In this document: one piece after another, positions 26,545 to 34,800 of the stretch
How the letters are laid out: every line of letters starts with the position of its first letter
Position numbering within the stretch: position 1 is the stretch's first letter
Assembly: GCF_000412675.1 (NCBI RefSeq)
Contig: NC_021505.1
Location: 3,032,501-3,096,500, forward strand
Length of the DNA: 64,000 nt
Source of the DNA: Pseudomonas putida NBRC 14164
Lineage (GTDB): Bacteria > Pseudomonadota > Gammaproteobacteria > Pseudomonadales > Pseudomonadaceae
Direction of reading: 5' to 3'
The notes under the pieces: generated by a model
Database searches by the model: none
Told to the model about the DNA's origin: nothing
Seen by the model: the letters and a program-made list of their open reading frames with translations, nothing else
Position numbers and translations under genes: made by a program

Positions 26545-26562
26545 GATCGTCCATTTTGACTA
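26545..26562 (-). promoter_or_regulatory. Steroid-regulon dyad (site F), aldolase promoter
   Basis: Gene-direction TAGTCA-AAAT-GGACGATC has mismatches at the sixth and last positions. CATGGT (26519-26524) lies 20 nt downstream, 46 nt before the ATG at 26473. Confidence 0.62.
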
Positions 26563-26578
26563 GAACAGCGGCCAGCGC

Positions 26579-26597
26579 CAGGGTTGACTCAACCCTG
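26579..26597. terminator. Strong inverted repeat after the DUF1302 gene
   Basis: CAGGGTTGA and TCAACCCTG are perfect 9-nt arms around a single base, 15 nt past the DUF1302 stop. No U-run follows on either strand, so it may be a Rho-aided or transcript-protecting hairpin. Confidence 0.4.
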
Positions 26598-26612
26598 ACG
26601 CCGTCGCGCCAG

Positions 26613-28289
26613 TCAGAAGCTGTATTTGACCGAGAATGTCCCGTAGTCGCGGTCTGCCAGCAAGCGCTTGACCGGGTCAGCGTCGCCCAGGTAACCGGTA
26701 ACCCGCAGGGCGACTTCCAGGTTGCCCAAGTACTTGAAGGTGGCGCCCAGGCTCAACCGGCGGTCACCCTGCAACCCGGAAATGGTCCCGGCCATCGGCG
26801 TGGCACCACTGAACACGTTGGAGAAGTTCACCGGCACTTCCAGGTCCCAGCCTTCGAACACGCCCGGGTAGCTGAAGGACGCACCCAGGGTGTAGGCACT
26901 GGCGGTCTTGCTGCGCCAGCCAGTCGAGGTCTTGTAGGTGTAGTCGTCGGACGGTTGCACCAGCGGGCGCATGGACGGAATCAGGCTGTTGCCCAGGCCC
27001 AGCAGGTTCGGCGCGGCCGAGGCCTCATCAACACTGTCGACACGTACATGCACGATTTCGGCGGTGAGCGAGGTCTGGCTCGCCCAAGGCCGGTCACCCA
27101 GGATACGGATCGCCGACAACTGCATTTGCTGGCCCTTGCCACGCGCAGGCGTGGGGCCGAGGCCGGTGTTGACCATGACCGGTGCACCGTCGCGATACGA
27201 CCACTCGCCACCGATCTGGGTCTCGCCGATTTTGGTCGAGGCACTGATCCCGGTCAGCTTGATGTCTTCAAAGTAGGTAATGCGGTAGCCATCCGGCGTT
27301 CCGAAGAACACGCCTGGCCCGGCCGGGACGGCCCGGTAACCCACCAGGGCAGTGGCTGGGTTCTTGTCATGATAATTGACATGAAACAGTGACAGTTCCA
27401 GGGCGGGCACGGGTCGAAAGCGTACCTGTGCCCCCCACTGACCGCTGTCACGCGGCTCATCGGTGCCCTGGTAGTTGATACGCGACCCATTGGCGCCGAT
27501 GAGAAACTCTCGCCCTGGCCCGACCACATCGCTGGTGGACAGGTAGCTGCCCACCGGCGGCAGTTCCGTGCCCATCCATTCGTATTGCACGTAAGCGCCC
27601 AAGGTCCACTGCGGGTTCAGGCGATACGACGCCGACACCTGGCCGACCGGCAACAGCACTTCCTTGACCTCGACCCCTGGCTGCGCGGCCTTGACCGCAT
27701 CGGACGGGTTCTGTACACCACTGACGCCGGGGTAGAACAAGCTTTCACCCCACGACTCGATATGCCGCCCGGCCTTGACGTCGAGCATCGAACCATTGTC
27801 AAAGCGCCAGCCGCTGAACACATAAGCATCGAGGAACTTGCTGCGCCCGCCGCTGTAATACTTGGTGTCGCTGGTGAACTCGTCATGGTCGCCAGCCTTG
27901 TTGACCGTGCCCGGTGAGTCGTTGTCGTTGGAACGATGGTAAACATCATCGTAGAAGGTACTGGCCCGCAGCACCCCGCCGTAGTTGTCCTTGCGCACGA
28001 TCATCTCGGCCAGGGCGCCGATCCGGTTGGTCACCAGGCTGCCCTTGTCGAAGTTGCGATCGCCATCATCGGCGTTGGGTGTCAACAGCTTGCTTGACGG
28101 GTTCGACAGGCGAACCCCCAGGCCGTAGCTGGTGGTCACCGTCCAGTCGATTGTCGTGCCGTTGTCGAACTCGATCGTTTCACCAGACCATGCGGGTGTG
28201 CAAACCAATGCGGTTGCCACCACCAGACCCGATAATTCGAAACCCGATACAGCTGGGCCAGCACCATATTTGTTGTTTTTATTAGTCAC
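26613..28289 (-). CDS. DUF1302 family outer-membrane/periplasmic protein
   Basis: A 558-residue protein with a likely signal peptide (hydrophobic LSGLVVATALVCTPAWSG, cut before ETIEFDNG). The mature part is rich in alternating aromatic/polar strands, ending in TFSVKYSF, an outer-membrane-type C-terminal Phe. A beta-barrel is therefore plausible. DUF1302 proteins co-occur with DUF1329 and RND pumps in steroid and other hydrophobic-compound gene clusters. The start is GTG 28289 after GGAGAGG; a GTG at 28364 overlaps the upstream stop but would bury the signal peptide. It is the last gene of a seven-gene unit. The role in uptake across the outer membrane is inferred. Confidence 0.85.
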   Translation of the reverse strand: MTNKNNKYGAGPAVSGFELSGLVVATALVCTPAWSGETIEFDNGTTIDWTVTTSYGLGVRLSNPSSKLLTPNADDGDRNFDKGSLVTNRIGALAEMIVRKDNYGGVLRASTFYDDVYHRSNDNDSPGTVNKAGDHDEFTSDTKYYSGGRSKFLDAYVFSGWRFDNGSMLDVKAGRHIESWGESLFYPGVSGVQNPSDAVKAAQPGVEVKEVLLPVGQVSASYRLNPQWTLGAYVQYEWMGTELPPVGSYLSTSDVVGPGREFLIGANGSRINYQGTDEPRDSGQWGAQVRFRPVPALELSLFHVNYHDKNPATALVGYRAVPAGPGVFFGTPDGYRITYFEDIKLTGISASTKIGETQIGGEWSYRDGAPVMVNTGLGPTPARGKGQQMQLSAIRILGDRPWASQTSLTAEIVHVRVDSVDEASAAPNLLGLGNSLIPSMRPLVQPSDDYTYKTSTGWRSKTASAYTLGASFSYPGVFEGWDLEVPVNFSNVFSGATPMAGTISGLQGDRRLSLGATFKYLGNLEVALRVTGYLGDADPVKRLLADRDYGTFSVKYSF

Positions 28290-28360
28290 ACTGCCTCTCC
28301 GATTAACGACCTGACGGTCGCGCAAAAGTGCAAGAACACCACTCGTTACCTTCAGCCCGC

Positions 28361-29449
28361 TCACAGCTGCCCTAGCACCGACTGAACGTTGACACCCTCG
28401 GGCGTGCGCCCGTAGCGGAACACGCCGGCTGTTTCTTCACGCACCAGTTGCCCCTGCGCAATCAGGTAATTGACATGCGCCAGGGTCTCGCCAATCGCCA
28501 TCAATTCATCGAAGCGCCCCTTCACCTTCGGAAACAGCTCGGCCATCAGCTCCACGGCACTGCGCGGCGCGGTGCAGGCGGCCAACAGTTGCTGCAAGTG
28601 CCCTTGGTGGTGTGCGCGCAGTTGATCAAGGCGCAGATGCAGGTTGTAGAACGGCCGTTCATGCGCCGGCAGCACCAGCACGCTGTCGGGCACCTCCCGC
28701 AAGCGCTCGACCGAGTCCAGCCAGTCGCGCAGCGGGTCGGCATCGGGCTCGGTGACCTGCACGCAGACACTGGAGGTGATGCGCGGCAGCACCTGGTCAC
28801 CGGAAATCAACAGGCCGTCCTCGGCGCAGTACAGGCAGGCATGTTCCGGCGAATGGCCGCGGCCGATCAGGACCTGCCAACGGCGCCCGCCAATCATCAG
28901 TCGGGTGCCTTCACGCAGGCGCCGGAAGCTGGTCGGCACCTCTGGCCGGAAGTGCGCGGAGCCCAGCAGCGGGAACAACGCTGCGGTCTGTTCCTGGTTG
29001 AAACCTGCGCGCTGGTAATGCTGGTAGAACGCCCAGCTAGTGCCGGTGTCGCCTGGCGCGCCCAACTGGTGCATCGCCTGATATTCACTGGCGCTCATGA
29101 ACACCGGGCAGCGGAAGCGCTCGGTCAACCAGCCGAGCACCCCGACATGGTCCGAGTGAAAGTGCGTGCAGATCACCGCCAGCAGCGGTAAACCACCCAA
29201 CACCGTGACAAACAGCGCTTCCCAGATGTCGCGGGTCTGCGTGTTGTTGAGCCCGGTATCGACCGCCACCCAGCCCTCGCCGTGGCGCAACAGGTACAGG
29301 TTGATGTGGTCAAGCCCGAACGGCAGCGGCATGCGCAGCCACAACAGCCCTTCAGCGACCTGTTGAACCTCGCCATTGGCCGGTGGCTGCGGCCAGGGGA
29401 AGCGCAGGCCTGCGCGCCATTCGTGCCCCTGGGCATCCAGGCTACTCAC
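28361..29449 (-). CDS. Metallo-beta-lactamase-fold hydrolase
   Basis: A protein of about 362 residues with the metal-binding motif THFHSDHVG (HxHxDH). Downstream ligands are GHSPEHACLY and SGDQVLPRI, and a later His is in VLPAHERPF. It has the C-terminal winged-helix-like extension of the LACTB2/glyoxalase-II type (ETLAHVNYLIAQGQLVREE). This fold hydrolyses thioesters, lactones or phosphoesters. The probable GTG start at 29449 overlaps the CoA-ligase stop by 8 bp. In this setting a steroid-CoA thioesterase or a lactonase is plausible, but nothing in the sequence decides it. Confidence 0.82.
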   Translation of the reverse strand: MSSLDAQGHEWRAGLRFPWPQPPANGEVQQVAEGLLWLRMPLPFGLDHINLYLLRHGEGWVAVDTGLNNTQTRDIWEALFVTVLGGLPLLAVICTHFHSDHVGVLGWLTERFRCPVFMSASEYQAMHQLGAPGDTGTSWAFYQHYQRAGFNQEQTAALFPLLGSAHFRPEVPTSFRRLREGTRLMIGGRRWQVLIGRGHSPEHACLYCAEDGLLISGDQVLPRITSSVCVQVTEPDADPLRDWLDSVERLREVPDSVLVLPAHERPFYNLHLRLDQLRAHHQGHLQQLLAACTAPRSAVELMAELFPKVKGRFDELMAIGETLAHVNYLIAQGQLVREETAGVFRYGRTPEGVNVQSVLGQL

Positions 29450-31307
29450 TGACGTCACCCGCAAAAGCGGCCAGGCCAATGCGCTCCAGCACGGGGGTGC
29501 TGTACGGCACATAGCTGCGGCTGCTTTCGTCACGGATGAACAGCGGGTCGCTGAACGCCGTCGGCGCGTAGCCCTGGCGCTGCAGGTCGACCTTGCGCAA
29601 TTTGAAGGTGCTGGTCAGGTCGGCCGCCGCCGACACCCGCACGAACACAGGCGCCGCATAGCGTGGCAAACGCGCTTCGGTCAGCGCGTAGAACGCTTCA
29701 GGGTCAAAAGGCTGCCCTGGCTGCATCAGCACCGCCGCCATGCCGGCGCGCCCCTCTTGCCCGGGCACCTGCACACCGTAGATGTTGATCAGCTCGAGCC
29801 CGGCAAAATCGCCCAGCGCGGCCGCCACCTCCAGAGTAGAAACGTTCTCGCTTTTCCAGCGGAAGGTGTCGCCGATGCGGTCGATGAAGTACAGGTAGCC
29901 GTCTTCGTCATAACGCAGCAGGTCGCCCGAACTCCAATAGGCATCCCCATGGCGCAAGACATTGCGGCGGATCTTGCTGTCGGTTGCCTCGGCCGAGGTG
30001 TAACCCTCGAAGCGGCCGCCGCCGATCTGCGGATGGTCGATGATCAAGCCCAGGGCTTCACCCACTTCACCCACTTCGCAGAGCTGGTAAAAGCCGTGCT
30101 CGTCGCGTGGGTGGCTGTCGGCTTCAACGTCATAGCGCACCAGGCGCAGGTTGCTCTTGTCCCAGAACGGTATGCGCCCGCAGGCGCCCACATAGTTGTC
30201 GACGTTGACCACGTTGGTATTGGACTCGGTAGAACCCCAGCCCTCGAACACCTGGATCGGTCCGAAACGCTGCACCCAGTTCTGCCAGGTTTCACGCGTC
30301 AACCCGGCGCCGAGCATGCAGCGCAGGCCGTGCTCGCGTTCGCCGGCCGCCTCGGGCTGGTTGAGCAGGTAGCGGCAGATCTCGCCGATGTACTGGAACA
30401 CGCTGATGCGGTGCTCGCGCACGTCCTTCCAGAATTCGCGGACGCTGAACTTGCGCCGCACCACGATCGCCGCACCGGTTTTCAGCGCGGTTGACGTCAC
30501 TGAAGTGGCCGCAGCGCCGTGGTACAGCGGCAGGCAGCAATAAAACACGTCGCTCGGCGTGGTCTGCAGGGTGACTTCCATGATGTCGCCCGTCGACATC
30601 CAGCGCATGTGGCTGTAACGCGCCGCTTTTGGCAAACCCGTGGTGCCCGAAGTAAAAATCAGCAGGCTCGGCGACTCGGCGCGCAGGTCGGCACGCAGGT
30701 CACGCGGGAATGGCGTGCACGGGGCATTGGCCAATGCTTCGGCCAAACCGGTGTCAACCTGTGCAGGCATCGCCCCGCCCCACGGTTGCTCGGCATCTTC
30801 GACCAGCCACAGCGGCAGCGGCGGCAGGCCTTCGGTGGCCAGCACGTTGCCCAGCACTTCCTCGCCGACCAGCATTGCCTTGGCCTCGATGGCCTCCAGC
30901 GCGTGCACCAGCGGCCGGCCACTGACCTGGGTATTGACGAAGCCCACCACCACACCGAGCTTGACCAGGCCAAACCAGCAGCAGAAAAACGCAGGCCGGT
31001 TCTCCATGGCCAGTGCGCAGACATCGCCGGGGCGCAAGCCTCGGGCATGGAAAACGTGAGCCAGCTGGTCGGCCCGCGCGTTAACCTGGGCGTAGCTCAA
31101 GCGCTGATCGCCATAAATGACGAAAGGCCGCTCGCCGTGGCGTTGCGCCTGTTCTTCGAGGCGATCAGCCAGGGTATAGCGATCCGCAGGTTTGATCCGC
31201 GCGGCGGCTTCGGCCCGGCGATCAAGGATGGCCTGGGTTTGTTCGCGTGGCACAACCCCGCGATCAATACTGGACAGCAGGCTTGCGTTGTTATTGAAAT
31301 TGTTCAT
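29442..31307 (-). CDS. Acyl-CoA synthetase of the FATP/very-long-chain group, possible bile acid-CoA ligase
   Basis: A 621-residue adenylate-forming enzyme. It has the P-loop-like LLIFTSGTTGLPKAARYSH, the motif FEGWGSTESNTNVVNVDN, SGDLLRYDEDGYLYFIDRIGDTFRWKSENVST and a basic C-terminal tail ending in ERIGLAAFAGDVSE. This is the FATP/SLC27 subgroup, which in animals includes bile acyl-CoA synthetase. ATG 31307 follows GGAGG; the longer open frame is a shadow. It is fifth in line from the promoter and overlaps the MBL gene. It probably activates a C24 or shorter steroid carboxylate. Two other CoA ligases lie at 40716 and 51608. Confidence 0.87.
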   Translation of the reverse strand: MNNFNNNASLLSSIDRGVVPREQTQAILDRRAEAAARIKPADRYTLADRLEEQAQRHGERPFVIYGDQRLSYAQVNARADQLAHVFHARGLRPGDVCALAMENRPAFFCCWFGLVKLGVVVGFVNTQVSGRPLVHALEAIEAKAMLVGEEVLGNVLATEGLPPLPLWLVEDAEQPWGGAMPAQVDTGLAEALANAPCTPFPRDLRADLRAESPSLLIFTSGTTGLPKAARYSHMRWMSTGDIMEVTLQTTPSDVFYCCLPLYHGAAATSVTSTALKTGAAIVVRRKFSVREFWKDVREHRISVFQYIGEICRYLLNQPEAAGEREHGLRCMLGAGLTRETWQNWVQRFGPIQVFEGWGSTESNTNVVNVDNYVGACGRIPFWDKSNLRLVRYDVEADSHPRDEHGFYQLCEVGEVGEALGLIIDHPQIGGGRFEGYTSAEATDSKIRRNVLRHGDAYWSSGDLLRYDEDGYLYFIDRIGDTFRWKSENVSTLEVAAALGDFAGLELINIYGVQVPGQEGRAGMAAVLMQPGQPFDPEAFYALTEARLPRYAAPVFVRVSAAADLTSTFKLRKVDLQRQGYAPTAFSDPLFIRDESSRSYVPYSTPVLERIGLAAFAGDVSE

Positions 31308-31332
31308 CCCTACCTCCGATAAAACCGGCTGT

Positions 31333-32406
31333 TCATGCAGTCGCCTGGGCGTGGGTCGGATAGTCCGAATAGCCAGGCGAGCCTTTCGTATAAAGTGTCT
31401 TGCGGTCGAAGCCGGCCAGCGGCAGGCCGGCGCGCAGGCGCTCGACCAGGTCGGGGTTGCCGATAAAGTGGCGGGCAAACGACACCGCGGCGCCCTGCCC
31501 GGCTTCTATTGCCGCAGCGGCCGAAGGCCCGTCGAAACCGTCATTGAGGATCAGCCCGCTGCTGCTATGGCTGCGGGCCATGGCAAAGGCATCCAGTGCG
31601 GCCAGCGGCGAGCGCATGATGTGCAGGTACGCCAGGCCAAGCGGCTCGACCTGCTCGCACAAGGCTTGTGCTGTGGCGGCCGGGTCTGCGTCACTGATGT
31701 CGTTGTAAGGGTTACCAGGGCACAGGCGGAACCCCACACGCCCCGAGCCGATTGCCGCTGCCATCGCGGCCAGCACCTGGGCTGGAAAACGCACGCGGTT
31801 GGCTACCGCGCCGCCATACGCATCACTGCGCTGGTTGCTGCCCGACGCCATGAACTGCATCGGCAGGTAACCACTGGTGCAATGCAGCTCGACCCCTTCG
31901 AACCCGGCTTCGCGGGCGTTCAGGGCCGCGCGCCGGTATTGCTCGATCACGCGCTCAATGTCCTCCAGGCTCAACGCCAGAGGCTCATCGGTATCGACCA
32001 GGCCAGCCCCGTCGCAGAACACCTGGGTGCGGGCACGTATCGCCGATGGGGCGACGGTCCGTGCCCCGACTGGTTTGTTTTGCCAACTGGCCGCGCGGCC
32101 GACGTGCATCAACTGCAACACCATGCGCCCGCCGGCATTCCTCACCGCCCGGGTGATCTGGCGCCAACCCTCGATCTGCGCGCTGTCGTAGATGGCCGGC
32201 GTGCGGCAATAGCCCAGCCCGTCGGCGGACGGTGCAGTGCCTTCGGCAATGATCAGCCCGGCACTGGCGCGCTGGCGGTAGTAGTCGACCATTTCAGCCG
32301 TCGGCACCGCCTGTGCGGTGGCGCGGCTGCGGGTCATCGGCGCCATGACAATGCGGTTACTCAGCTCCAGCTCGCCCAGGCGCACGGGCTCAAACAAAAT
32401 GCTCAT
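31333..32406 (-). CDS. Old yellow enzyme-type NAD(P)H:flavin oxidoreductase
   Basis: A 357-residue FMN TIM barrel of the OYE family. NRIVMAPMTRSRA at the N-terminus, MVLQLMHVGRAASW, FEGVELHCTSGYLPMQF and SNQRSDAYGGAVANRVRFPAQV are typical. Such enzymes reduce activated C=C bonds. It lies 9 bp downstream of the BaiE-like gene and 25 bp before the CoA ligase. An attractive but unproven role is to reduce the double bond left after a steroid hydroxyl has been eliminated. No redox partner domain is fused. Confidence 0.88.
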   Translation of the reverse strand: MSILFEPVRLGELELSNRIVMAPMTRSRATAQAVPTAEMVDYYRQRASAGLIIAEGTAPSADGLGYCRTPAIYDSAQIEGWRQITRAVRNAGGRMVLQLMHVGRAASWQNKPVGARTVAPSAIRARTQVFCDGAGLVDTDEPLALSLEDIERVIEQYRRAALNAREAGFEGVELHCTSGYLPMQFMASGSNQRSDAYGGAVANRVRFPAQVLAAMAAAIGSGRVGFRLCPGNPYNDISDADPAATAQALCEQVEPLGLAYLHIMRSPLAALDAFAMARSHSSSGLILNDGFDGPSAAAAIEAGQGAAVSFARHFIGNPDLVERLRAGLPLAGFDRKTLYTKGSPGYSDYPTHAQATA

Positions 32407-32415
32407 CGCGATTCC

Positions 32416-33045
32416 TCAGCGCACACGAATCTTCGGTGCCGCAGCACCGCGTCGCAGGGTGGCTAGAAAGTGTTCCAGGGGCGCGGCCGGGGCGACATCG
32501 GGCAGTTGGTCCTTGTCCGGGCGCTGCGCCCAGAACTCGGCCCACGACGGGAACAGGTCGTGGAAGCTGCCGGCATAGGGTTCACGCCCTGGCCAGCGCA
32601 TCTTTCGCTCGCCGATCGGCGGCTTGTTGAGGTCGCTGGCGTACCAGTAGCACGGCAGGCGGCGACGGAAGTACCAGCGGCCATCGATGCGCTGGTAGTC
32701 ATCCCAATAAAGCATTTGCATGGTCACCCACTCGGGGCCGGTCTCATGCTCGTTCTTGGAATACACCACGCCAACGGCATTGTCGGCGTCAAGCAGTTCG
32801 ATGATGTGCTGGCCCAGGTGATGCGAGGTGCCGCTGAACTGATCGCGCAAAGTGGCATCGACCCACGCTTTCAGATGCGCACGGCCGGTCTTGTCGCGGC
32901 CGACGCGGATGTCTTCGGCAAACAGATTGACGTGGGCATCGAGGTCGCGCATGTCCAGCGACAGCGAGTACTTGGCCGCCAATTGACGAATTTCCTCAAT
33001 CGACTCAAGCCGGTCGATGCGTGCCAACAACGTGTTCGGTTCCAT
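32416..33045 (-). CDS. SnoaL/NTF2-fold protein, BaiE-like candidate steroid dehydratase
   Basis: A 209-residue single-domain protein. Its first 140 residues follow the NTF2/SnoaL pattern of bile acid 7alpha-dehydratase BaiE. Tyr26 and Asp31 keep the BaiE Tyr-x4-Asp spacing (KYSLSLD), and H76 in TSHHLGQHIIEL aligns with the catalytic His as I recall it. The catalytic Arg position is not clearly aligned, though an RRR run (RWYFRRRLP) lies nearby. An extra C-terminal 60 residues are not in BaiE. ATG 33045 has GGAG at good spacing; ATG 33051 overlaps the upstream stop (TGATG). Likely reaction: elimination of a steroid hydroxyl (7alpha or 12). Confidence 0.75.
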   Translation of the reverse strand: MEPNTLLARIDRLESIEEIRQLAAKYSLSLDMRDLDAHVNLFAEDIRVGRDKTGRAHLKAWVDATLRDQFSGTSHHLGQHIIELLDADNAVGVVYSKNEHETGPEWVTMQMLYWDDYQRIDGRWYFRRRLPCYWYASDLNKPPIGERKMRWPGREPYAGSFHDLFPSWAEFWAQRPDKDQLPDVAPAAPLEHFLATLRRGAAAPKIRVR

Positions 33046-33050
33046 GCTCA

Positions 33051-33824
33051 TCACTCCAGCACCGTGTAGAGTTCCGAGCTGCGCCCGCCATCCACCGGCA
33101 CACACGCGCCGGTGATATAGGACGCTTCGTCGCTGGCCAGGAACAGAATCGCGTTGGCTACCTCCTGCGCCTGGCCGATACGGCGCAGCGGGATCAGTTT
33201 CTCGGTGTTGCCACGGGCCTTGGCGTCGGCCAGCATGCCCGCGGTTGCCGGGGTTTCGATGACGCCCGGGACCACCACGTTGCAGCGAATCCTGTTGGCC
33301 GCCCCTTCGCTGGCTGCAGCGCGGCTGAAGTTGATCACTGCGGCCTTGGCTGCCGAGTAGCCGGCCATCCAGGGCGTACCGAACAACCCGCAGATCGAGG
33401 CGATGTTGACGATGGCGCCGCCGCCTTGGGCTTTCATCAGCGCCATGGCCGTGCGCGTGCCCCAGAACGTGCCGTCCACGGTGGTGCGGAAGTTGGCGTG
33501 CCAGTCACCCGTGCTGGTGCTGTCGATGGCACCCCAGGTGTAGGCCATGGCGTTGTTGACCAGGATGTCCAGGCGGCCATGCTGCTGCGCTGCGGCCTCG
33601 ATTGCGCTGACGAAGGCGTGCTCGTCGCTGACATCGGCGACCTGCCAATGGGCCTTGCCACCCGCTTCGCGAATGGCGCTGGCCACAGCGTCCAATGGCG
33701 CCTGATTACGCCCGCAGAGCACCACGGTGGCGCCCTCCTGGGCAAAACGTCGGGCGGTGGCGGCACCAATCCCGGAGCTGGCACCGGTAATGAAGGCGAT
33801 CTTGCCTTGAAGTCGTGTGCTCAT
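33051..33824 (-). CDS. SDR, probable hydroxysteroid dehydrogenase
   Basis: A 257-residue classical SDR. It has FITGASSGIGAATARRFAQ, an Arg after the second strand (LCGRNQ) suggesting NADP preference, NNAMAYTWGA in place of NNAG, NIASICG with YSAAK, and the ending TGACVPVDGGRSSELY. ATG 33824 follows GGGAGCAGG. It sits 14 bp after another SDR and directly before the BaiE-like gene. Two SDRs in tandem before a dehydratase suggest oxidation and re-reduction (epimerisation) of a hydroxyl before elimination, as known for C12 in C. testosteroni. This is inference. Confidence 0.86.
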   Translation of the reverse strand: MSTRLQGKIAFITGASSGIGAATARRFAQEGATVVLCGRNQAPLDAVASAIREAGGKAHWQVADVSDEHAFVSAIEAAAQQHGRLDILVNNAMAYTWGAIDSTSTGDWHANFRTTVDGTFWGTRTAMALMKAQGGGAIVNIASICGLFGTPWMAGYSAAKAAVINFSRAAASEGAANRIRCNVVVPGVIETPATAGMLADAKARGNTEKLIPLRRIGQAQEVANAILFLASDEASYITGACVPVDGGRSSELYTVLE

Positions 33825-33838
33825 TGCCTGCTCCCGGT

Positions 33839-34573
33839 TCAAATGAAGGCCATGCCGCCGTTGACGGCGAGGTTCTGACCGGTAATGAAGCTGGCGTCGG
33901 AACTGGCCAGAAACACGGCGGCGCGGGCGATCTCATCGACCTCACCCATACGGCCCAGGGGGATTGCCTTGAGCATGCCTTGCAGCCACTCATCGGGGAT
34001 GTCGGCCATCATCGGGGTGTTGGTCGGGCCGGGCACCAGGGTGTTGACGCGGATGCCGCTGGCGGCCAGCTCCCGCGCCATGCTGCGGGTCAGCCCCATG
34101 ACGCCGGCTTTGGCTGCGCAGTAATGGCTTGGGCCTTCGCCAGTCATCGCGGCGGTGCTGGAGATATTGATCACCACACCCTGAATGGCGTGCTTTTGCA
34201 TCAGCCGCACCGCTTCACGGCTGCACAGGAAGGTGCCCGTGAGGTTGACCCCAATGACCCGCTGCCAATGCGCGTCCGGGGTGTCGACAAAGGTGTCGAC
34301 TGAACCGACACCGGCGTTATTCACCAGGATGTCGAGGGCACCGAACCGGGCTTCCAGCCTGTGCATCGCCGCCGCCACCGAGTCGCTGTCGGCGACGTTG
34401 CACGCCAGCGCCAAGGCGTGCTCACCGAGCCCTTCGATCGTCTGCTCGGCAGCCTGCAGGTTGATGTCGGCCGCCACCACCCGTGCGCCGGCCTCTGCAA
34501 AGCGCTGGGCAATCGCCCGCCCCATGCCTTGCCCGGCACCCGTGATCAGGGCCACTTTGTTCGCTAACTTCAT
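33839..34573 (-). CDS. SDR, probable hydroxysteroid dehydrogenase
   Basis: A 244-residue SDR. It has ITGAGQGMGRAIAQRFAEAGA, the acidic ADINLQAAE motif suggesting NAD, NNAGVGSVDTF, INISSTAAMTGEGPSHYCAAK and FLASSDASFITGQNLAVNGG. ATG 34573 has GGGAG 8 nt upstream. It is the first gene of the seven-gene unit reading leftwards to DUF1302, with site G about 98 nt upstream. Its opposite cofactor signature to the downstream SDR fits an epimerase pair. The position acted on is unknown. Confidence 0.86.
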   Translation of the reverse strand: MKLANKVALITGAGQGMGRAIAQRFAEAGARVVAADINLQAAEQTIEGLGEHALALACNVADSDSVAAAMHRLEARFGALDILVNNAGVGSVDTFVDTPDAHWQRVIGVNLTGTFLCSREAVRLMQKHAIQGVVINISSTAAMTGEGPSHYCAAKAGVMGLTRSMARELAASGIRVNTLVPGPTNTPMMADIPDEWLQGMLKAIPLGRMGEVDEIARAAVFLASSDASFITGQNLAVNGGMAFI

Positions 34574-34670
34574 CGTTGATCTCCCGCAAGCCTTGGCTTC
34601 CCCGATCAGCTGCACAACGCGCTGGATGATCGAGCACGGGACAAATCATTAACCCTGTACAAAACCGCAA

Positions 34671-34688
34671 CATCGTCCGATAAGACTA
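34671..34688 (-). promoter_or_regulatory. Steroid-regulon dyad (site G), SDR-BaiE-like-DUF1302 operon promoter
   Basis: Gene-direction TAGTCT-TATC-GGACGATG fits the consensus exactly. TAATGA (34646-34651) lies 19 nt downstream. Continuation GTTGCGG resembles site B (GTTGTGG). Confidence 0.76.
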
Positions 34689-34722
34689 CGCAGCCGCGCT
34701 TGCCCTGTGTGCCGTAAGCAAG

Positions 34723-34740
34723 TGGTCTGAATGGACGATG
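34723..34740 (+). promoter_or_regulatory. Steroid-regulon dyad (site H), MFS-hsaD promoter
   Basis: TGGTCT-GAAT-GGACGATG, one mismatch, orientated for the + strand, 60 nt before the GTG at 34801. No convincing -10 is seen at the usual 19-20 nt, unlike the other sites. Confidence 0.58.
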
Positions 34741-34800
34741 TGCCCGAGCGTGATCGGCGCCACGCTCCTGCTCACTAGAACAAAACCGGGAGCACCCGTC

